Counted from the stretch's first letter, positions 34,047 through 43,477 are shown. The stretch: 64,000 bases of DNA from Nocardioides carbamazepini (GCF_024614185.1 NZ_JAHTLF010000018.1:841821-905820), one strand, 5' to 3'. Numbers and translations are program-made. Notes: generated from the sequence alone by a model not told the origin.

Positions 34047-35963
34047 CTACCGGCCGGCGCCGTACCTGCACCACGCTGACAACGGGCACCGGTCACAATC
34101 GGGCGCCTTCGGCGTGCATAGCCGCGCACCCAGCTCAATCAGCGCGATCTGCGCCTCGCGACTCTCCTCGTCAAACCCGATGAGGCGTCCCACTGCGATG
34201 CGTCCGTCTGAGTTTCGGTTCTTGAGCCACCGCTCCGTCCCTTGGAAGAACCTGCCCGCGACACGAAGCGCCGCCGTGTTGGCGATCACAGGTTCCTCCT
34301 CTTCGGGGTCTGCGATCATGGCCAGCTCCACGGCCGAACGGCGCATCAGTCCCCGACCGACCAGTTCGGCCAGGCGCGCGTCGTCCAAGGAGCCGCCCTC
34401 GCGGGTAAGTGTCTGTGCCAGCTCCAGCACCGCGGCCGAGGCATCCTCTCGACCCAACCAACCTGAAACCTCTACGAGGGTCTCCGCGTTGGCGATCAGA
34501 TCTTCCGGAGTGTTCCACACCGACAGGATCGGCCACACGGCTTCGGCCACGGTGGTCGACTCCTCTCCGAGGAGCGCATCACCGAGAACGACGAGCCACC
34601 GCGACCGTGAACGCAGCCACGGACTCACCTCTGCTGTCGTCCGACCCCAATTCGCGAGGGCCGATCTCGTCCTCGCGGTCGGGACTGCCAGACGTGCTGC
34701 TCCATCCCCCAAAACCTCGGCGACGGCAGCCCCCATCGCCCGGGCCAATCGAGGGGGTACCGCGTTCCCGATCTGTCTGAAGGCCGAGGTAGGACCGCCC
34801 GCGAAGCGGAAGTGGTCGGGAAAGGTCTGGATGCGGGCGGCTTCGCGAATGGTCAGGGTGCGGTTCTGCTCAGGATGGATGTACCAGTAGCCGTCCTTGG
34901 CGATATGCGCAGTGATCGTCCTTGAGAGGTCGTTCGCGTCCAACCGCTTGTATTTGTCGTCGAAGATGTCGTCGCGGTACCGCTTCAATTCATCAGGCAG
35001 CTCTGAATAGCGAGTCTTGGTGTCTAGCTGCTCGAAGGCCACTGCGTCATCGTCGCGGACTCGGCGCGTGACGTGGTCGTACACGCGGTCGCTCTGCGTC
35101 ATCGGCACCTCGGCTCGCATGTCGCGCTGAAACTCCGTCTGCGGACCTCCATACTTTCGCCAACCCTTGCGAGTGGCCTCGGACATCCATCCCTCTTGGG
35201 GGTCGACTTCGGGAAGGTCCCGAATCGCATTGCCGAGCGTGACCTTCTTCGTCGACTCCTCGGGCCAGGTGAAGTCAAGGCCGCCATGGAGCGCCACGAG
35301 GATGAGCCGTTGCCTAAACTGGGGAACGCCATAGCGATAGGTGTCAACGACACGTTCTTGGACCGAGTAACCCCAGTCCTCCAGCCGGCGGACGATCGAT
35401 CGCAGGATGAACATCTCGCGATCCAGCGCCATATCAGGAACGTTCTCCATGATCACCGCACGCGGGCGCGCAGTCCGGACCACCTCTAGGTACGACTGCC
35501 AAAGGTCCTTCCGGCGGTCATGTGTTTCACGCACGCCGTGCTGGACTAGGTACCGCATCCTCGACCGCCCAGCTTTGGAGAACGGCTGGCACGGTGGCCC
35601 GCCAGCGATGACGTCGATGTTGACGCTCCGCAGGATCCGGCCGACCTCCTCCACGTTCTCCGGATCGCCCAGGTCCCATCCGACGGACATTCCCCCGAAG
35701 TGGTGCGCGTGGGTCGCTAGGGCGTCGCGATCAAAGTCAGCGCCGAAGACGACCCGCATGCCTGCGTGCTCCAGTCCGAGACTCATCCCTCCCGCACCAG
35801 CGAATAGGTCCGCCGCCAGCAATGGGCGCGGGTTCTCCGCTCGAAGTCGCCGGACCAGGACTCCGAGCGCCACGACGTCGTCGCAGTGATCTGGGTGTGG
35901 CGCTAACCGAAGCGCCTGCCCGCGTACGGACCGGGTGGCGTTCGGAGCGGCTTCAGTGGTCAT
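34047..35963 (-). CDS. DNA cytosine-5 methyltransferase fused to an HhH-GPD/[4Fe-4S] glycosylase-like domain
   Basis: 638 residues, longer than a usual C5 methylase. Methylase part (about 45-415): ADLFAGAGGMSLGLEHAG (motif I), GGPPCQPFSKAG with nucleophile Cys125, MENV (IV-region, 172-175), QFRQRLILVA (VIII) and FRQIGNAVPP (X). Residues ~430-638 look like an EndoIII/MutY fold: WLVVLGDALL, TPEDLIANAETLVEVSGWLG, ELVGRGLMRRSA (HhH), PVIANTAALRV, then C616-x6-C623-x2-C626-x5-C632, the exact EndoIII iron-sulfur spacing. In my hand alignment to EndoIII the catalytic Lys is Met540 and the catalytic Asp is Asn562, so glycosylase chemistry may be lost. It methylates cytosine, probably to mark self DNA; target unknown. 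Confidence 0.88.
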   Translation of the reverse strand: MTTEAAPNATRSVRGQALRLAPHPDHCDDVVALGVLVRRLRAENPRPLLAADLFAGAGGMSLGLEHAGMRVVFGADFDRDALATHAHHFGGMSVGWDLGDPENVEEVGRILRSVNIDVIAGGPPCQPFSKAGRSRMRYLVQHGVRETHDRRKDLWQSYLEVVRTARPRAVIMENVPDMALDREMFILRSIVRRLEDWGYSVQERVVDTYRYGVPQFRQRLILVALHGGLDFTWPEESTKKVTLGNAIRDLPEVDPQEGWMSEATRKGWRKYGGPQTEFQRDMRAEVPMTQSDRVYDHVTRRVRDDDAVAFEQLDTKTRYSELPDELKRYRDDIFDDKYKRLDANDLSRTITAHIAKDGYWYIHPEQNRTLTIREAARIQTFPDHFRFAGGPTSAFRQIGNAVPPRLARAMGAAVAEVLGDGAARLAVPTARTRSALANWGRTTAEVSPWLRSRSRWLVVLGDALLGEESTTVAEAVWPILSVWNTPEDLIANAETLVEVSGWLGREDASAAVLELAQTLTREGGSLDDARLAELVGRGLMRRSAVELAMIADPEEEEPVIANTAALRVAGRFFQGTERWLKNRNSDGRIAVGRLIGFDEESREAQIALIELGARLCTPKAPDCDRCPLSAWCRYGAGR

Positions 35964-36167
35964 CGTGTGCCGAGTCTACGAAGGCGCGCCGACGTTCGCG
36001 TGGTGGCTGGCCGAGTCCAGACCTCCGACTCTGATCGCGGCGATGCACAGCCAGTCGAGAAGGGCATGGAGCGAGTCATCACCTCGGGCGTCCAGGTCTG
36101 CGGATTCGGACACGTAGATCGGGAGGCCCTCACCGGGGCGGACGTTGTTCGGGAGTGAGCAGGCGCT

Positions 36168-38207
36168 CTATCCGGCGAATCCGAGGCGTCGCGCCTCAGC
36201 CAGGATCAACGCTCCCTGCACCGCCTGCTTGCGGGAGGGGGTCTTGCCGGCCTTAGCTAGGTTTCCGAGACTGAAGGCGAGGCTGCGTTGCCACGACTGG
36301 AGGACGTCGGTCTGCTTCGCCCAAGAGCTGAGCGCCTTCCAGCTCTCACCGGAGATCGAGAGAACGGCTTCGAGGGCCACCCGCTCCTCGTCGCTCAGCT
36401 GCTCGCCGATGCTCGCTGTCGACGTGGTCCTCGTGCGCCCAGCGGTCGCGTCCAGCTGAGCCAACAAGGGCTTGGCCGGTTCCCAGGCGAGGTCGAGGAT
36501 CGCCTTCCAGCAGTCCTCCTTCTTGGCCCACTCGCTGATGTTCCGCGCGCCGGCTGTCGCCAAGAGCGTTGCATGGACCTTCGGAGCTAGGTCCTCGATG
36601 GCCGCTGCGAGAGCGGGGGAGAGTTCCTGGCTACGCCAGATCGCGCGCAGATCGATCCGCTGGCCAGTTGCGTTCAGCAGTTTCGCGATCGTGTAGGTGA
36701 CGGTCTGTGCGCGGTAGCCGCCGAGCTGCTGGGCGGTGGTGAGCTTCTCCGTACTGCGGAAGAGAATCGCCTTCGCGACCAGGTGTTCGAAGTAGGTCTG
36801 GTCAGGCTTGAAGGACTTTCCGCGCCTCTCGAGTCGGAGCATGAACTCGCGGAAGTTCTTCTCCGCCCCCCACGAGACCGTCCACGGGAGCTGGTCCCAT
36901 GTGTTCTCGAACTTCGCGAGATCGGTTTTGGTGAACTTCTGGTTGAGCGGGTGGACGAGCTTGAACTGCTTCTGGCGGGCGGGGGTGCGCTCGCGGGCAT
37001 GCGCATCGGCGTACTGGCCTCGGGCCCGCTCGTAGAACCAGCGAGTCATGGCCCCGGTTCCGGCCTTGCCTGGGGCCCACACCGTTCGAGAGAGACGCTC
37101 GATCTCGACGTGGAACGGGTCGTTCGCGCTGAAATCCGCCATGTTGACCTTGTTCTGGCTGTTTGCGAACTCGCTAATGCGAGGTACGAGATCCATGAGC
37201 AGGGTGGGCTCAATGACCGAGATCTTCGCCTGAACGAACAGCCCTGACAGATCGGCATTGTTCTTAACCTTCGCGTAGTGGAGGGAGGCGGTGGTCTGGC
37301 CGCCGTTGACGATCTGCAGATCGGAGATCGATGCGATCCCGTGCCCGCCGGCCGGGAGATTGACTACCTGCACGGCTGCGGCGGTCATCGAGATGCCGTT
37401 GTTGTAGGCGAGGAATCGACGGGACGCGCCCTTGATCGTCTCCTGGATGCCGCGGTTCACCTTGCCGCGGGACTGGAGGAAGGAGCGGACGTTGAGCTCG
37501 AGGAGCCTGGGCCCGTAGATCTCATAAATCCTGGCAATGAAGTCGCCAGGCACCATCATCAGGTAGGCGTCGTAGGCGCCCGGCTCTCCATGTGGACCCA
37601 GGCAAGGGATGGGTTCGCCCCAGATGTCAGATACATCTACTGAGATGGGTTCTTGTGCTCGGCCACTGGAGGCGAGCTGATGGATTCGGGTCAGGTCCCA
37701 CACCGAGCAATGGACGGGTCGCCCGTCGAGCTTGATCGGCCCACCCACTGTGGTGCGGAGCGTGGCGTTCGTGAGCACGACCAGCCGGATCTCCGCGACC
37801 TTGTTCCAGACCTCGGCGAGCCGATGGGCCATGTCCCAGCTCGGTGCCGATTCCTCGAGGTTCTTCCAGAGCCCGTCGCGTGCCCGCTCGAGGAATCCGG
37901 CCATCCGCTTGAAATGAGTATCGAGCTCGGTCTTGACGAGACCCTGGACGGACAGGTCACCGCGATAGTCGGTGAGGAAAAGCCAGAGCGTGCTCTCGTC
38001 CTCGCTAAGGCTGAATGCCGAGGCCCGTGCTCCGGTCGACTGGTATGACGCGACCTGGGCGTCGTCGACCTCTCCAGCCTCGATGAGGACGTCGATCATG
38101 TAATGCGTGAACGCCTCGGGCAAGCCCTGTTCGTTGTCCTCTGCCGAGGCGGCGAGGACGATCGCCTGTTGGAGGTCGTGGAGGCAGTCCTCGATCTCTC
38201 CACTCAC
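36168..38207 (-). CDS. AIPR (abortive infection phage resistance) family protein
   Basis: 679 residues from a GTG at 38207 that overlaps the DUF4420 stop (GTGA). The AIPR core is recognisable at about 225-420: YGPRLLELNVRSFLQSRGKV, NRGIQETI, FLAYNNGISMTAAAVQV, LQIVNGGQTTASLHYAK, VPRISEFANSQNKVNMADFS, ANDPFHVEIERLSR. AIPR proteins occur in many phage-defence loci; the molecular action is not established. Last gene of the tight MORC-Z1-DUF4420-AIPR run; the methylase follows after 204 bases. Confidence 0.9.
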   Translation of the reverse strand: MSGEIEDCLHDLQQAIVLAASAEDNEQGLPEAFTHYMIDVLIEAGEVDDAQVASYQSTGARASAFSLSEDESTLWLFLTDYRGDLSVQGLVKTELDTHFKRMAGFLERARDGLWKNLEESAPSWDMAHRLAEVWNKVAEIRLVVLTNATLRTTVGGPIKLDGRPVHCSVWDLTRIHQLASSGRAQEPISVDVSDIWGEPIPCLGPHGEPGAYDAYLMMVPGDFIARIYEIYGPRLLELNVRSFLQSRGKVNRGIQETIKGASRRFLAYNNGISMTAAAVQVVNLPAGGHGIASISDLQIVNGGQTTASLHYAKVKNNADLSGLFVQAKISVIEPTLLMDLVPRISEFANSQNKVNMADFSANDPFHVEIERLSRTVWAPGKAGTGAMTRWFYERARGQYADAHARERTPARQKQFKLVHPLNQKFTKTDLAKFENTWDQLPWTVSWGAEKNFREFMLRLERRGKSFKPDQTYFEHLVAKAILFRSTEKLTTAQQLGGYRAQTVTYTIAKLLNATGQRIDLRAIWRSQELSPALAAAIEDLAPKVHATLLATAGARNISEWAKKEDCWKAILDLAWEPAKPLLAQLDATAGRTRTTSTASIGEQLSDEERVALEAVLSISGESWKALSSWAKQTDVLQSWQRSLAFSLGNLAKAGKTPSRKQAVQGALILAEARRLGFAG

Positions 38208-39199
38208 GCGAGCTCCTTCAACATCTCGGCGAGGTCCTCCCAGGGGACCAGAAAGGCCTCAATGGCGCTCCGGTCGACAGCGTAAGTGACGCCGCCGACA
38301 CCATTGGGGAGCGATGCGGGGGTGATCCGCGGGAACCCCTCAGTCACGCGGAAGGCCTCGCTGGTTCGAACGTCGTACTTCTCCGTCCGGTACTCGGCGA
38401 ACGAGTCAACCCAGCCGTAGCTGAGGAGCCGATGCTCGAACAGGTCGAGCGCCGGCGGGGACTCGACGAGCGCCTCTCGAACCGTGTTGATCGCATCCAA
38501 GAGGGTCGGTCCGCTCCCGTCTTGGCGCTGATCGAGCCGCACGTAGGCGATGAAGAGGCTGTCGACACCGGCGAGGTCGAGCTGCAGCTCGGAACTGATG
38601 AGTAATCGGCCCGGCCCAGCGCCGCGGAACGATTTCACCTCTAGCGCCAAGGTAGCGAGTTGGAAGTCCTGGACGGCGGGATCGGGTCCGCACCATGCTG
38701 CCACGGCACGGCCCGCTCCCAGGGTTGGAAGGAATACCTCGCTCAGGACGTGCAGTTCGGAGAACAGGCCAGCGGCGAGCTCGAGGCTGAAGTCGTCGCG
38801 TTTGGTCGCAAAGAAGTTCTGCCATGAGACCACGCGGTTGAGTACCCGCTTCGCGGCCCCGGCGCCCGGGTCGGCAGACAGGGTGGCCGCGACGTCGTTG
38901 GCAACCTCAGCGAACAGGCTCCAGTCGGCACGCGCCATTGACGTCAGCCGGATTCGGACCATGTCGGGTTCCGCGTCCTCGACCTCGACTTTGAGGCCCT
39001 TCGAGGAGGGTCGCCGCGGCGGCAGGCCTGTGTGTTCTCCTGCGATCTCCATGATGAGAACCCGCTCCCGCCCGGGTCGAAGCTCGCCGATGAAGACGTC
39101 GTGGGCTAGGGAGGGAAGCACCCGCCTACGGATCAAGCCGTCCGGAACTCGGTCATCGGCCAACTCGCGCCACAGGCCCCGATCGAAGGCGTCAGTCAT
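38204..39199 (-). CDS. DUF4420 PD-(D/E)XK motif protein
   Basis: 331 residues from the ATG at 39199, inside the end of the Z1 gene (8-base overlap). The N-terminal half is beta-rich (RERVLIMEIAGEHTGLPPRR). The nuclease-like core is GLFSELHVLSEVFLP (Glu), then AAWCGPDPAVQDFQLATLAL and EVKSF: a PD...D...E-x-K arrangement typical of the superfamily. Such proteins accompany Z1 and MORC genes and are presumed to cut DNA for the system. The cleavage specificity is unknown. Confidence 0.85.
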   Translation of the reverse strand: MTDAFDRGLWRELADDRVPDGLIRRRVLPSLAHDVFIGELRPGRERVLIMEIAGEHTGLPPRRPSSKGLKVEVEDAEPDMVRIRLTSMARADWSLFAEVANDVAATLSADPGAGAAKRVLNRVVSWQNFFATKRDDFSLELAAGLFSELHVLSEVFLPTLGAGRAVAAWCGPDPAVQDFQLATLALEVKSFRGAGPGRLLISSELQLDLAGVDSLFIAYVRLDQRQDGSGPTLLDAINTVREALVESPPALDLFEHRLLSYGWVDSFAEYRTEKYDVRTSEAFRVTEGFPRITPASLPNGVGGVTYAVDRSAIEAFLVPWEDLAEMLKELA

Positions 39200-42002
39200 C
39201 GAAGTCCTCATCGTCCCAACCGAACTCCTGCTTGAGCGTGACGATATTCACCTGGTACTCGACGGGCTCGGCCCGATCGGAGGCCGGGAAAGATGCGGCG
39301 AAGCCGACGAACGGGGTCGTGTCGCCGCCGTCGTATGCCTTCCAGCTCTGCGGGTCCAAGGGATAGAGCAGGAGGAGCCCCTTCGATACGTCACGGAAGT
39401 GCCGCTCCCACAGGCCCGAAGGGCGGTCCGGAATTTTGTCTCCTTCCCTGCGTCGGGGGTTCAGCTTCCACGACTCGATAGTCCTCTCCAAGGCCCGATC
39501 CCAAGCGTTCGAGTCCTTGGGCAACTCGACGAGCTCGTGACCAGGGCTGACGACGCGACGGACGGTGTAGCGCAGTGGATCGGTGGTCGAGTTGTGGTCT
39601 GTTCGCTTGGTCAGGCCGACCGACAAACCTCCGATATCGCGCTCGGATCCACCCCGCACGTCCGCCAAGACGACCGTCCAGTCGCTCAGCTCGCCGTCAG
39701 CGACCCGGGCTGAGATGTAGTCGGAGAGGGCCTTGGGCTGTGTCTTGAAGGCCGCCCGGTCGGCGCGGTAAGAGGCGAAGAACGCAAGGATCTGCGCTGC
39801 ATCCACGCCCCTCCAGACCCGCATGCCTGCCGGGTTGTCGTCCTCCGGGCCGAGGTCGGTAAGCAACGCCTGCAGGGCGGTGGCGTTGGTGGATCGGTCG
39901 GCTGCCCGGAAGGTAACGGTCTCGGAGCTTGAGCCGCTGAAGGAGATGCTGATCTTCTGGGCGTTCCGGATCTTGGTGGGTGAACTTACGAGCAGCCCGT
40001 CGGGATGTTGCCTGACGCGGAGCCCGAAGTCGGCCGGTGTTCGTCCGACGGCAGCCATCGCCTCGAACTCCCGCTGCAATTCGGCGGACGCTGCAGTGAT
40101 GCGCTCGTACCAGCCGATAAGGGTGTTCGTGGTGAAGAGGCGGCACAGGTCTAAGTAGCCGGGCCGGTAGCCGAACCAGCGACCCATCTGCATCAGCGTG
40201 TCGTACATCTTGCTCGCGCGCAGGTAGTAAGAGACGCAAAGGCCTTCGAGGGTCAGGCCGCGCGAGAGTTTGTCGCCCCCGATGGCGATCACGTTGATCC
40301 CGTCGGGATGGTCGACGTACTCCAGGGCATCGGCGGAGGTTCCATTGACAACGTGGATGCGCGTCTTCACCGCTGCTTGGTGCAGTTCCCGCCATAGCTC
40401 GTCGAAGCTCGGGGCGGGTCCTACTAGACCTTCAAGGTCCGGAGCGGTCAGCATCGCCTCGGTCGTCGGCAACAAGTCGTCGGTGTACAGCCGCTTGACC
40501 TGTTCGGCGAGGATCGGATCATCGCCCTCGCCGTACGCAAGTCGATTCTTGATGTCCCCGAGGTACTCCTCGACTTGGTCAGCCACCTGTCGCTGCATTG
40601 CGGTAAATCTCGTGACGTGGACAAGCATCGAGTGGTGCCTCGACTCTTGGCCGCGGAGTCGGCGTACCGCTCCGGCTACGAGGAAGAAGACGATCGCATC
40701 CCGCAGGGTGTCGGGCAGGTCGGCGCCGAGTCGATCGCTTGACTTGTGCTTGTCGGGAAGCCACCCGTCGTAGTCTTCGATCGCCCGGACGATGGGGAGC
40801 GCCTCCACCTCGTCAATCGCGTTCGCCACGTCCTCCTTCAGACCGAAGACTCGCTCGGGCCCCGTGTACGTGCTTGGCGCGGGCAGGTTGACGATGAAGC
40901 TGCGCGGGAAGAGGTCCTCGCCGGCGGCAAGGTGGTCCGAGTCGGGAGCGATGAAGATGTTCGCGAACGGCGTAGCGGTGTAGGCGACGTAGGCGGTCCG
41001 GTCAAACGTCTTTAGGAACTGTCGGATGAGGCCATTGATGACTGACGGATCGGTCTCTTCGTCCGCCGCGCCTTGTGCTTTCGTGTTGACCGATGCATGG
41101 TCGGCTTCATCGTCGATCACGAGGACAGGCACACCCCGGACCCTGAACTCGCCTGTGTTCGGGTCGCGCTCCTTGGTCAGTTCGGTCGCCCACTTGAAAA
41201 GGTTCGTCAGGATCGACTTGTTCTTCTTCACGACTAGGACGATCGGGTCGGCACCTCCGGGCGCTACCCCCATGTTCTGAGCCACGTTGAGCCGGAAGTC
41301 GCCATTCTCCCCCGAGGACGTGAAAGAGTTCACGTAAAGCCTGGGCCCGGCAAGCTTCCCGACGCCGATGCGGCTCGAGTCGTCCGCCTGGTTGGCCAAG
41401 CGGAAAGCTCGGGTGTCGAACCCGAGTATGCCTTCGTCGATACGGGCCTGGGTCTGGCTGCGAAGACTGTTGTGCACGCCAGCGAGCACGACTATCAACT
41501 TGTAGCCGTTGTCGATCGCCTTCGCGATCAGGCCGGTGTAGTTGCCGGTCTTGCCTGACTGGACTTGGCCGGCAACGAGCCCACGGCGGTCCCAAGGGCC
41601 TTCGCGTTGCGGCTCCTCCAAGCGACTAAGGATGTCGTCGGTAATCTCGTCGAGTCGACGCACCGCTGCGACCGGCAAACCTTGGTCCTGCCTCAGGTAC
41701 CGTGCGTAGCGGTCCCAGAACCTCCAGCCGCTCGTGTCAGCGAGTCGCTCATCCAACCACGCCACGTGGTCTGTGTCGTCGGCCAAGGAGTTCCACGAAC
41801 CTACGTGGACGTTGTAGTCGGCTTCGATGTCGCGTATGAGCTGCTCAGTATCGACGGGGTCGCTTGGCGTCTGGGTACCCACCATCGCGGCCGTGTCCTC
41901 GACCCACCCCCTGAGCCGTTCCGTCGTCACGGGTGTCCCGTTGGCGACGGCGAAGTCCAAGCGAGGAACGACCATCTGGCGCACAAGGTCCGAGTTGTTC
42001 AT
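39192..42002 (-). CDS. Z1-domain P-loop NTPase (helicase-like)
   Basis: 936 residues. Walker A GQVQSGKTGNY (145-155), Walker B VLVIDDEAD (293-301), motif III-like YTATPFAN (341-348), motif V-like IAIGGDKLSRGLTLEG and motif VI-like QMGRWFGYRPGYLDL give a complete superfamily-2-type engine. The Z1 domain follows in the central region (about 400-600), with a C-terminal ~250-residue module of unknown role. ATG at 42002 overlaps the MORC stop (ATGA). In these systems the Z1 ATPase is thought to drive DNA translocation or remodelling for the nuclease; this is a prediction from domain content. Confidence 0.92.
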   Translation of the reverse strand: MNNSDLVRQMVVPRLDFAVANGTPVTTERLRGWVEDTAAMVGTQTPSDPVDTEQLIRDIEADYNVHVGSWNSLADDTDHVAWLDERLADTSGWRFWDRYARYLRQDQGLPVAAVRRLDEITDDILSRLEEPQREGPWDRRGLVAGQVQSGKTGNYTGLIAKAIDNGYKLIVVLAGVHNSLRSQTQARIDEGILGFDTRAFRLANQADDSSRIGVGKLAGPRLYVNSFTSSGENGDFRLNVAQNMGVAPGGADPIVLVVKKNKSILTNLFKWATELTKERDPNTGEFRVRGVPVLVIDDEADHASVNTKAQGAADEETDPSVINGLIRQFLKTFDRTAYVAYTATPFANIFIAPDSDHLAAGEDLFPRSFIVNLPAPSTYTGPERVFGLKEDVANAIDEVEALPIVRAIEDYDGWLPDKHKSSDRLGADLPDTLRDAIVFFLVAGAVRRLRGQESRHHSMLVHVTRFTAMQRQVADQVEEYLGDIKNRLAYGEGDDPILAEQVKRLYTDDLLPTTEAMLTAPDLEGLVGPAPSFDELWRELHQAAVKTRIHVVNGTSADALEYVDHPDGINVIAIGGDKLSRGLTLEGLCVSYYLRASKMYDTLMQMGRWFGYRPGYLDLCRLFTTNTLIGWYERITAASAELQREFEAMAAVGRTPADFGLRVRQHPDGLLVSSPTKIRNAQKISISFSGSSSETVTFRAADRSTNATALQALLTDLGPEDDNPAGMRVWRGVDAAQILAFFASYRADRAAFKTQPKALSDYISARVADGELSDWTVVLADVRGGSERDIGGLSVGLTKRTDHNSTTDPLRYTVRRVVSPGHELVELPKDSNAWDRALERTIESWKLNPRRREGDKIPDRPSGLWERHFRDVSKGLLLLYPLDPQSWKAYDGGDTTPFVGFAASFPASDRAEPVEYQVNIVTLKQEFGWDDEDFDD

Positions 42003-43477
42003 GCAAGTTCCTCCCTAAGTGTGGCGATCACCTCGGGATAGTCCGAGAAGGGTTCTGCAGCCGCGATACGGTCGAGCGCCTCGCTGGTCGTCATCCCGTC
42101 CCTCACATAGCTCCTGAACGCGAAGTCGACGAGTGGTCTGATCTCGCGCTTCGAGCCGCCGAAGGCTGTGAGCTGGTTGTCGACCGAGTGGGCGATCGAG
42201 ACGCCGATCATCGACGTCGGAATCGTTTCTTCGATGAAGCGGAGGGCACGCTCGAAGACCTGCTTGTCCGTTCCAAGTGCGTGCCGGACCGCAAGGATCA
42301 CGGGGTGGTCGCGGTTGACGCGGTAGCGGATTTCGCCATTCCTTCCCTTGTGCTCCTGCCAAGCGAACACAAACGACTGGCTGTTCTGGCGAGCCAAGAC
42401 CTTGCCCTTGTGGCGGTACACCTCCTCCGCCTTTGATCGTGTCGCACGAGCGATCCGACGGAGTGCTTCCACAAGTTCTCCGGGTGGGCGAGCCGTGGAC
42501 TTCTTCACGTCGACCTGCCACGCGTGGTCCAGCGAAGACGGAAACTCGACGGCGATTCGGGCCAACTTCGTGTGCTCGTCCTTGGAGAGGCCGAGTCCAA
42601 GCCAGTCCCCCTGCACTAGCAGCCGGCCCGAGCGGTAGACGTAGAAACCCTGTTGCTGGTTCCAGCCCTGTAGACCCGCGCCGCGAGCCATCTCCTCGTC
42701 GTCGAGTTTGCTTCGGTGGGGGAGAACGTAAGGGGCGACCTTGATGAGCGAACCCTTGTAGGGCAGCTCCTCAGCGTCGAGTTGTTGCGTGGCGGGGTGA
42801 TGAACCATGAACGGGTCCAAGGAATCGATCTGTTGGCCGTTGACTGAGATCCGAAGACGACCCCGACCGCTGAGGAAGCGGTGGAATGTGGCCTCAAGGT
42901 GGCGCTGGACGCGGGCGGTGGCGTCGAGGAACCGCCGGTGGGCCTTGGCGTCATCGGACCCGACGTCGCCAACGAGGCGATCGAGTTTGGACCATGTCAC
43001 GGTTGTCCCGCCTGTGGTGGGGGGCTGTAGAACGGCGGCGCCGGCTGGTGCCGTGCGGAGCAAGCGCCACTCTCCCGAGGCGGCGACCGTGTCGAGATCC
43101 CAGCGGCGGGTGGTGGCGTCGCCTTCTTCAGTCTTCGAGACGACCGTAAGTTCGCGCGCCTGTGAGAAGGACGCAGTCTTCAGGCCGAGGCCAAATCTAC
43201 CTAGGTCGGAGGCATCCCGGTCCTCGAGAGGGCTGGTACTGCCGGGACGCATCGCGGCCACCAACGCGTTCTCGGACATTCCGCCGCCGTCGTCGGAGAC
43301 GGTCACGCGAGAGTTCGCGCCGGACCAAGCGAAGTCGACGGCGATCCGCTTCGCCCCGGCCGAGACGCTGTTGTCGACTAGGTCGGCGATCGCAGCTTCG
43401 GGGGAGTAACCGAAGGCACGCAGCGATTCGATGAGGGCGTCTGCGCGCGGCTCAGCAATGTCCCAGTCTTGCGCCAC
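41999..43477 (-). CDS. MORC/MutL-like GHKL ATPase (second), first gene of the operon
   Basis: 492 residues. AIADLVDNSVSAGAKRI (N-box), VSDDGGGMSENAL (G1) and GRFGLGLKTASFSQ (G2) give an intact ATP site; QQQGFYVYRSGRLLVQGDWL and KDEHTKLARIAVEFPSSLDH parallel the other MORC at 32.7 kb. A C-terminal extension of ~100 residues (VNRDHPVILAVRHALGTDKQ, DGMTTSEALDRIAAAEPFSD) is absent from the first copy. It starts the minus-strand operon MORC-Z1-DUF4420-AIPR, all joined by 4-8 base overlaps, so the four proteins are likely made together and may form one complex. Confidence 0.92.
   Translation of the reverse strand: MAQDWDIAEPRADALIESLRAFGYSPEAAIADLVDNSVSAGAKRIAVDFAWSGANSRVTVSDDGGGMSENALVAAMRPGSTSPLEDRDASDLGRFGLGLKTASFSQARELTVVSKTEEGDATTRRWDLDTVAASGEWRLLRTAPAGAAVLQPPTTGGTTVTWSKLDRLVGDVGSDDAKAHRRFLDATARVQRHLEATFHRFLSGRGRLRISVNGQQIDSLDPFMVHHPATQQLDAEELPYKGSLIKVAPYVLPHRSKLDDEEMARGAGLQGWNQQQGFYVYRSGRLLVQGDWLGLGLSKDEHTKLARIAVEFPSSLDHAWQVDVKKSTARPPGELVEALRRIARATRSKAEEVYRHKGKVLARQNSQSFVFAWQEHKGRNGEIRYRVNRDHPVILAVRHALGTDKQVFERALRFIEETIPTSMIGVSIAHSVDNQLTAFGGSKREIRPLVDFAFRSYVRDGMTTSEALDRIAAAEPFSDYPEVIATLREELA

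Noticed and set aside
32211..43477. Considered BREX, DISARM or Zorya for the island system
   Set aside because: No PglZ, BrxC, DrmA/B or ZorA/B-like proteins; the MORC, Z1, DUF4420 and AIPR proteins define a different class.
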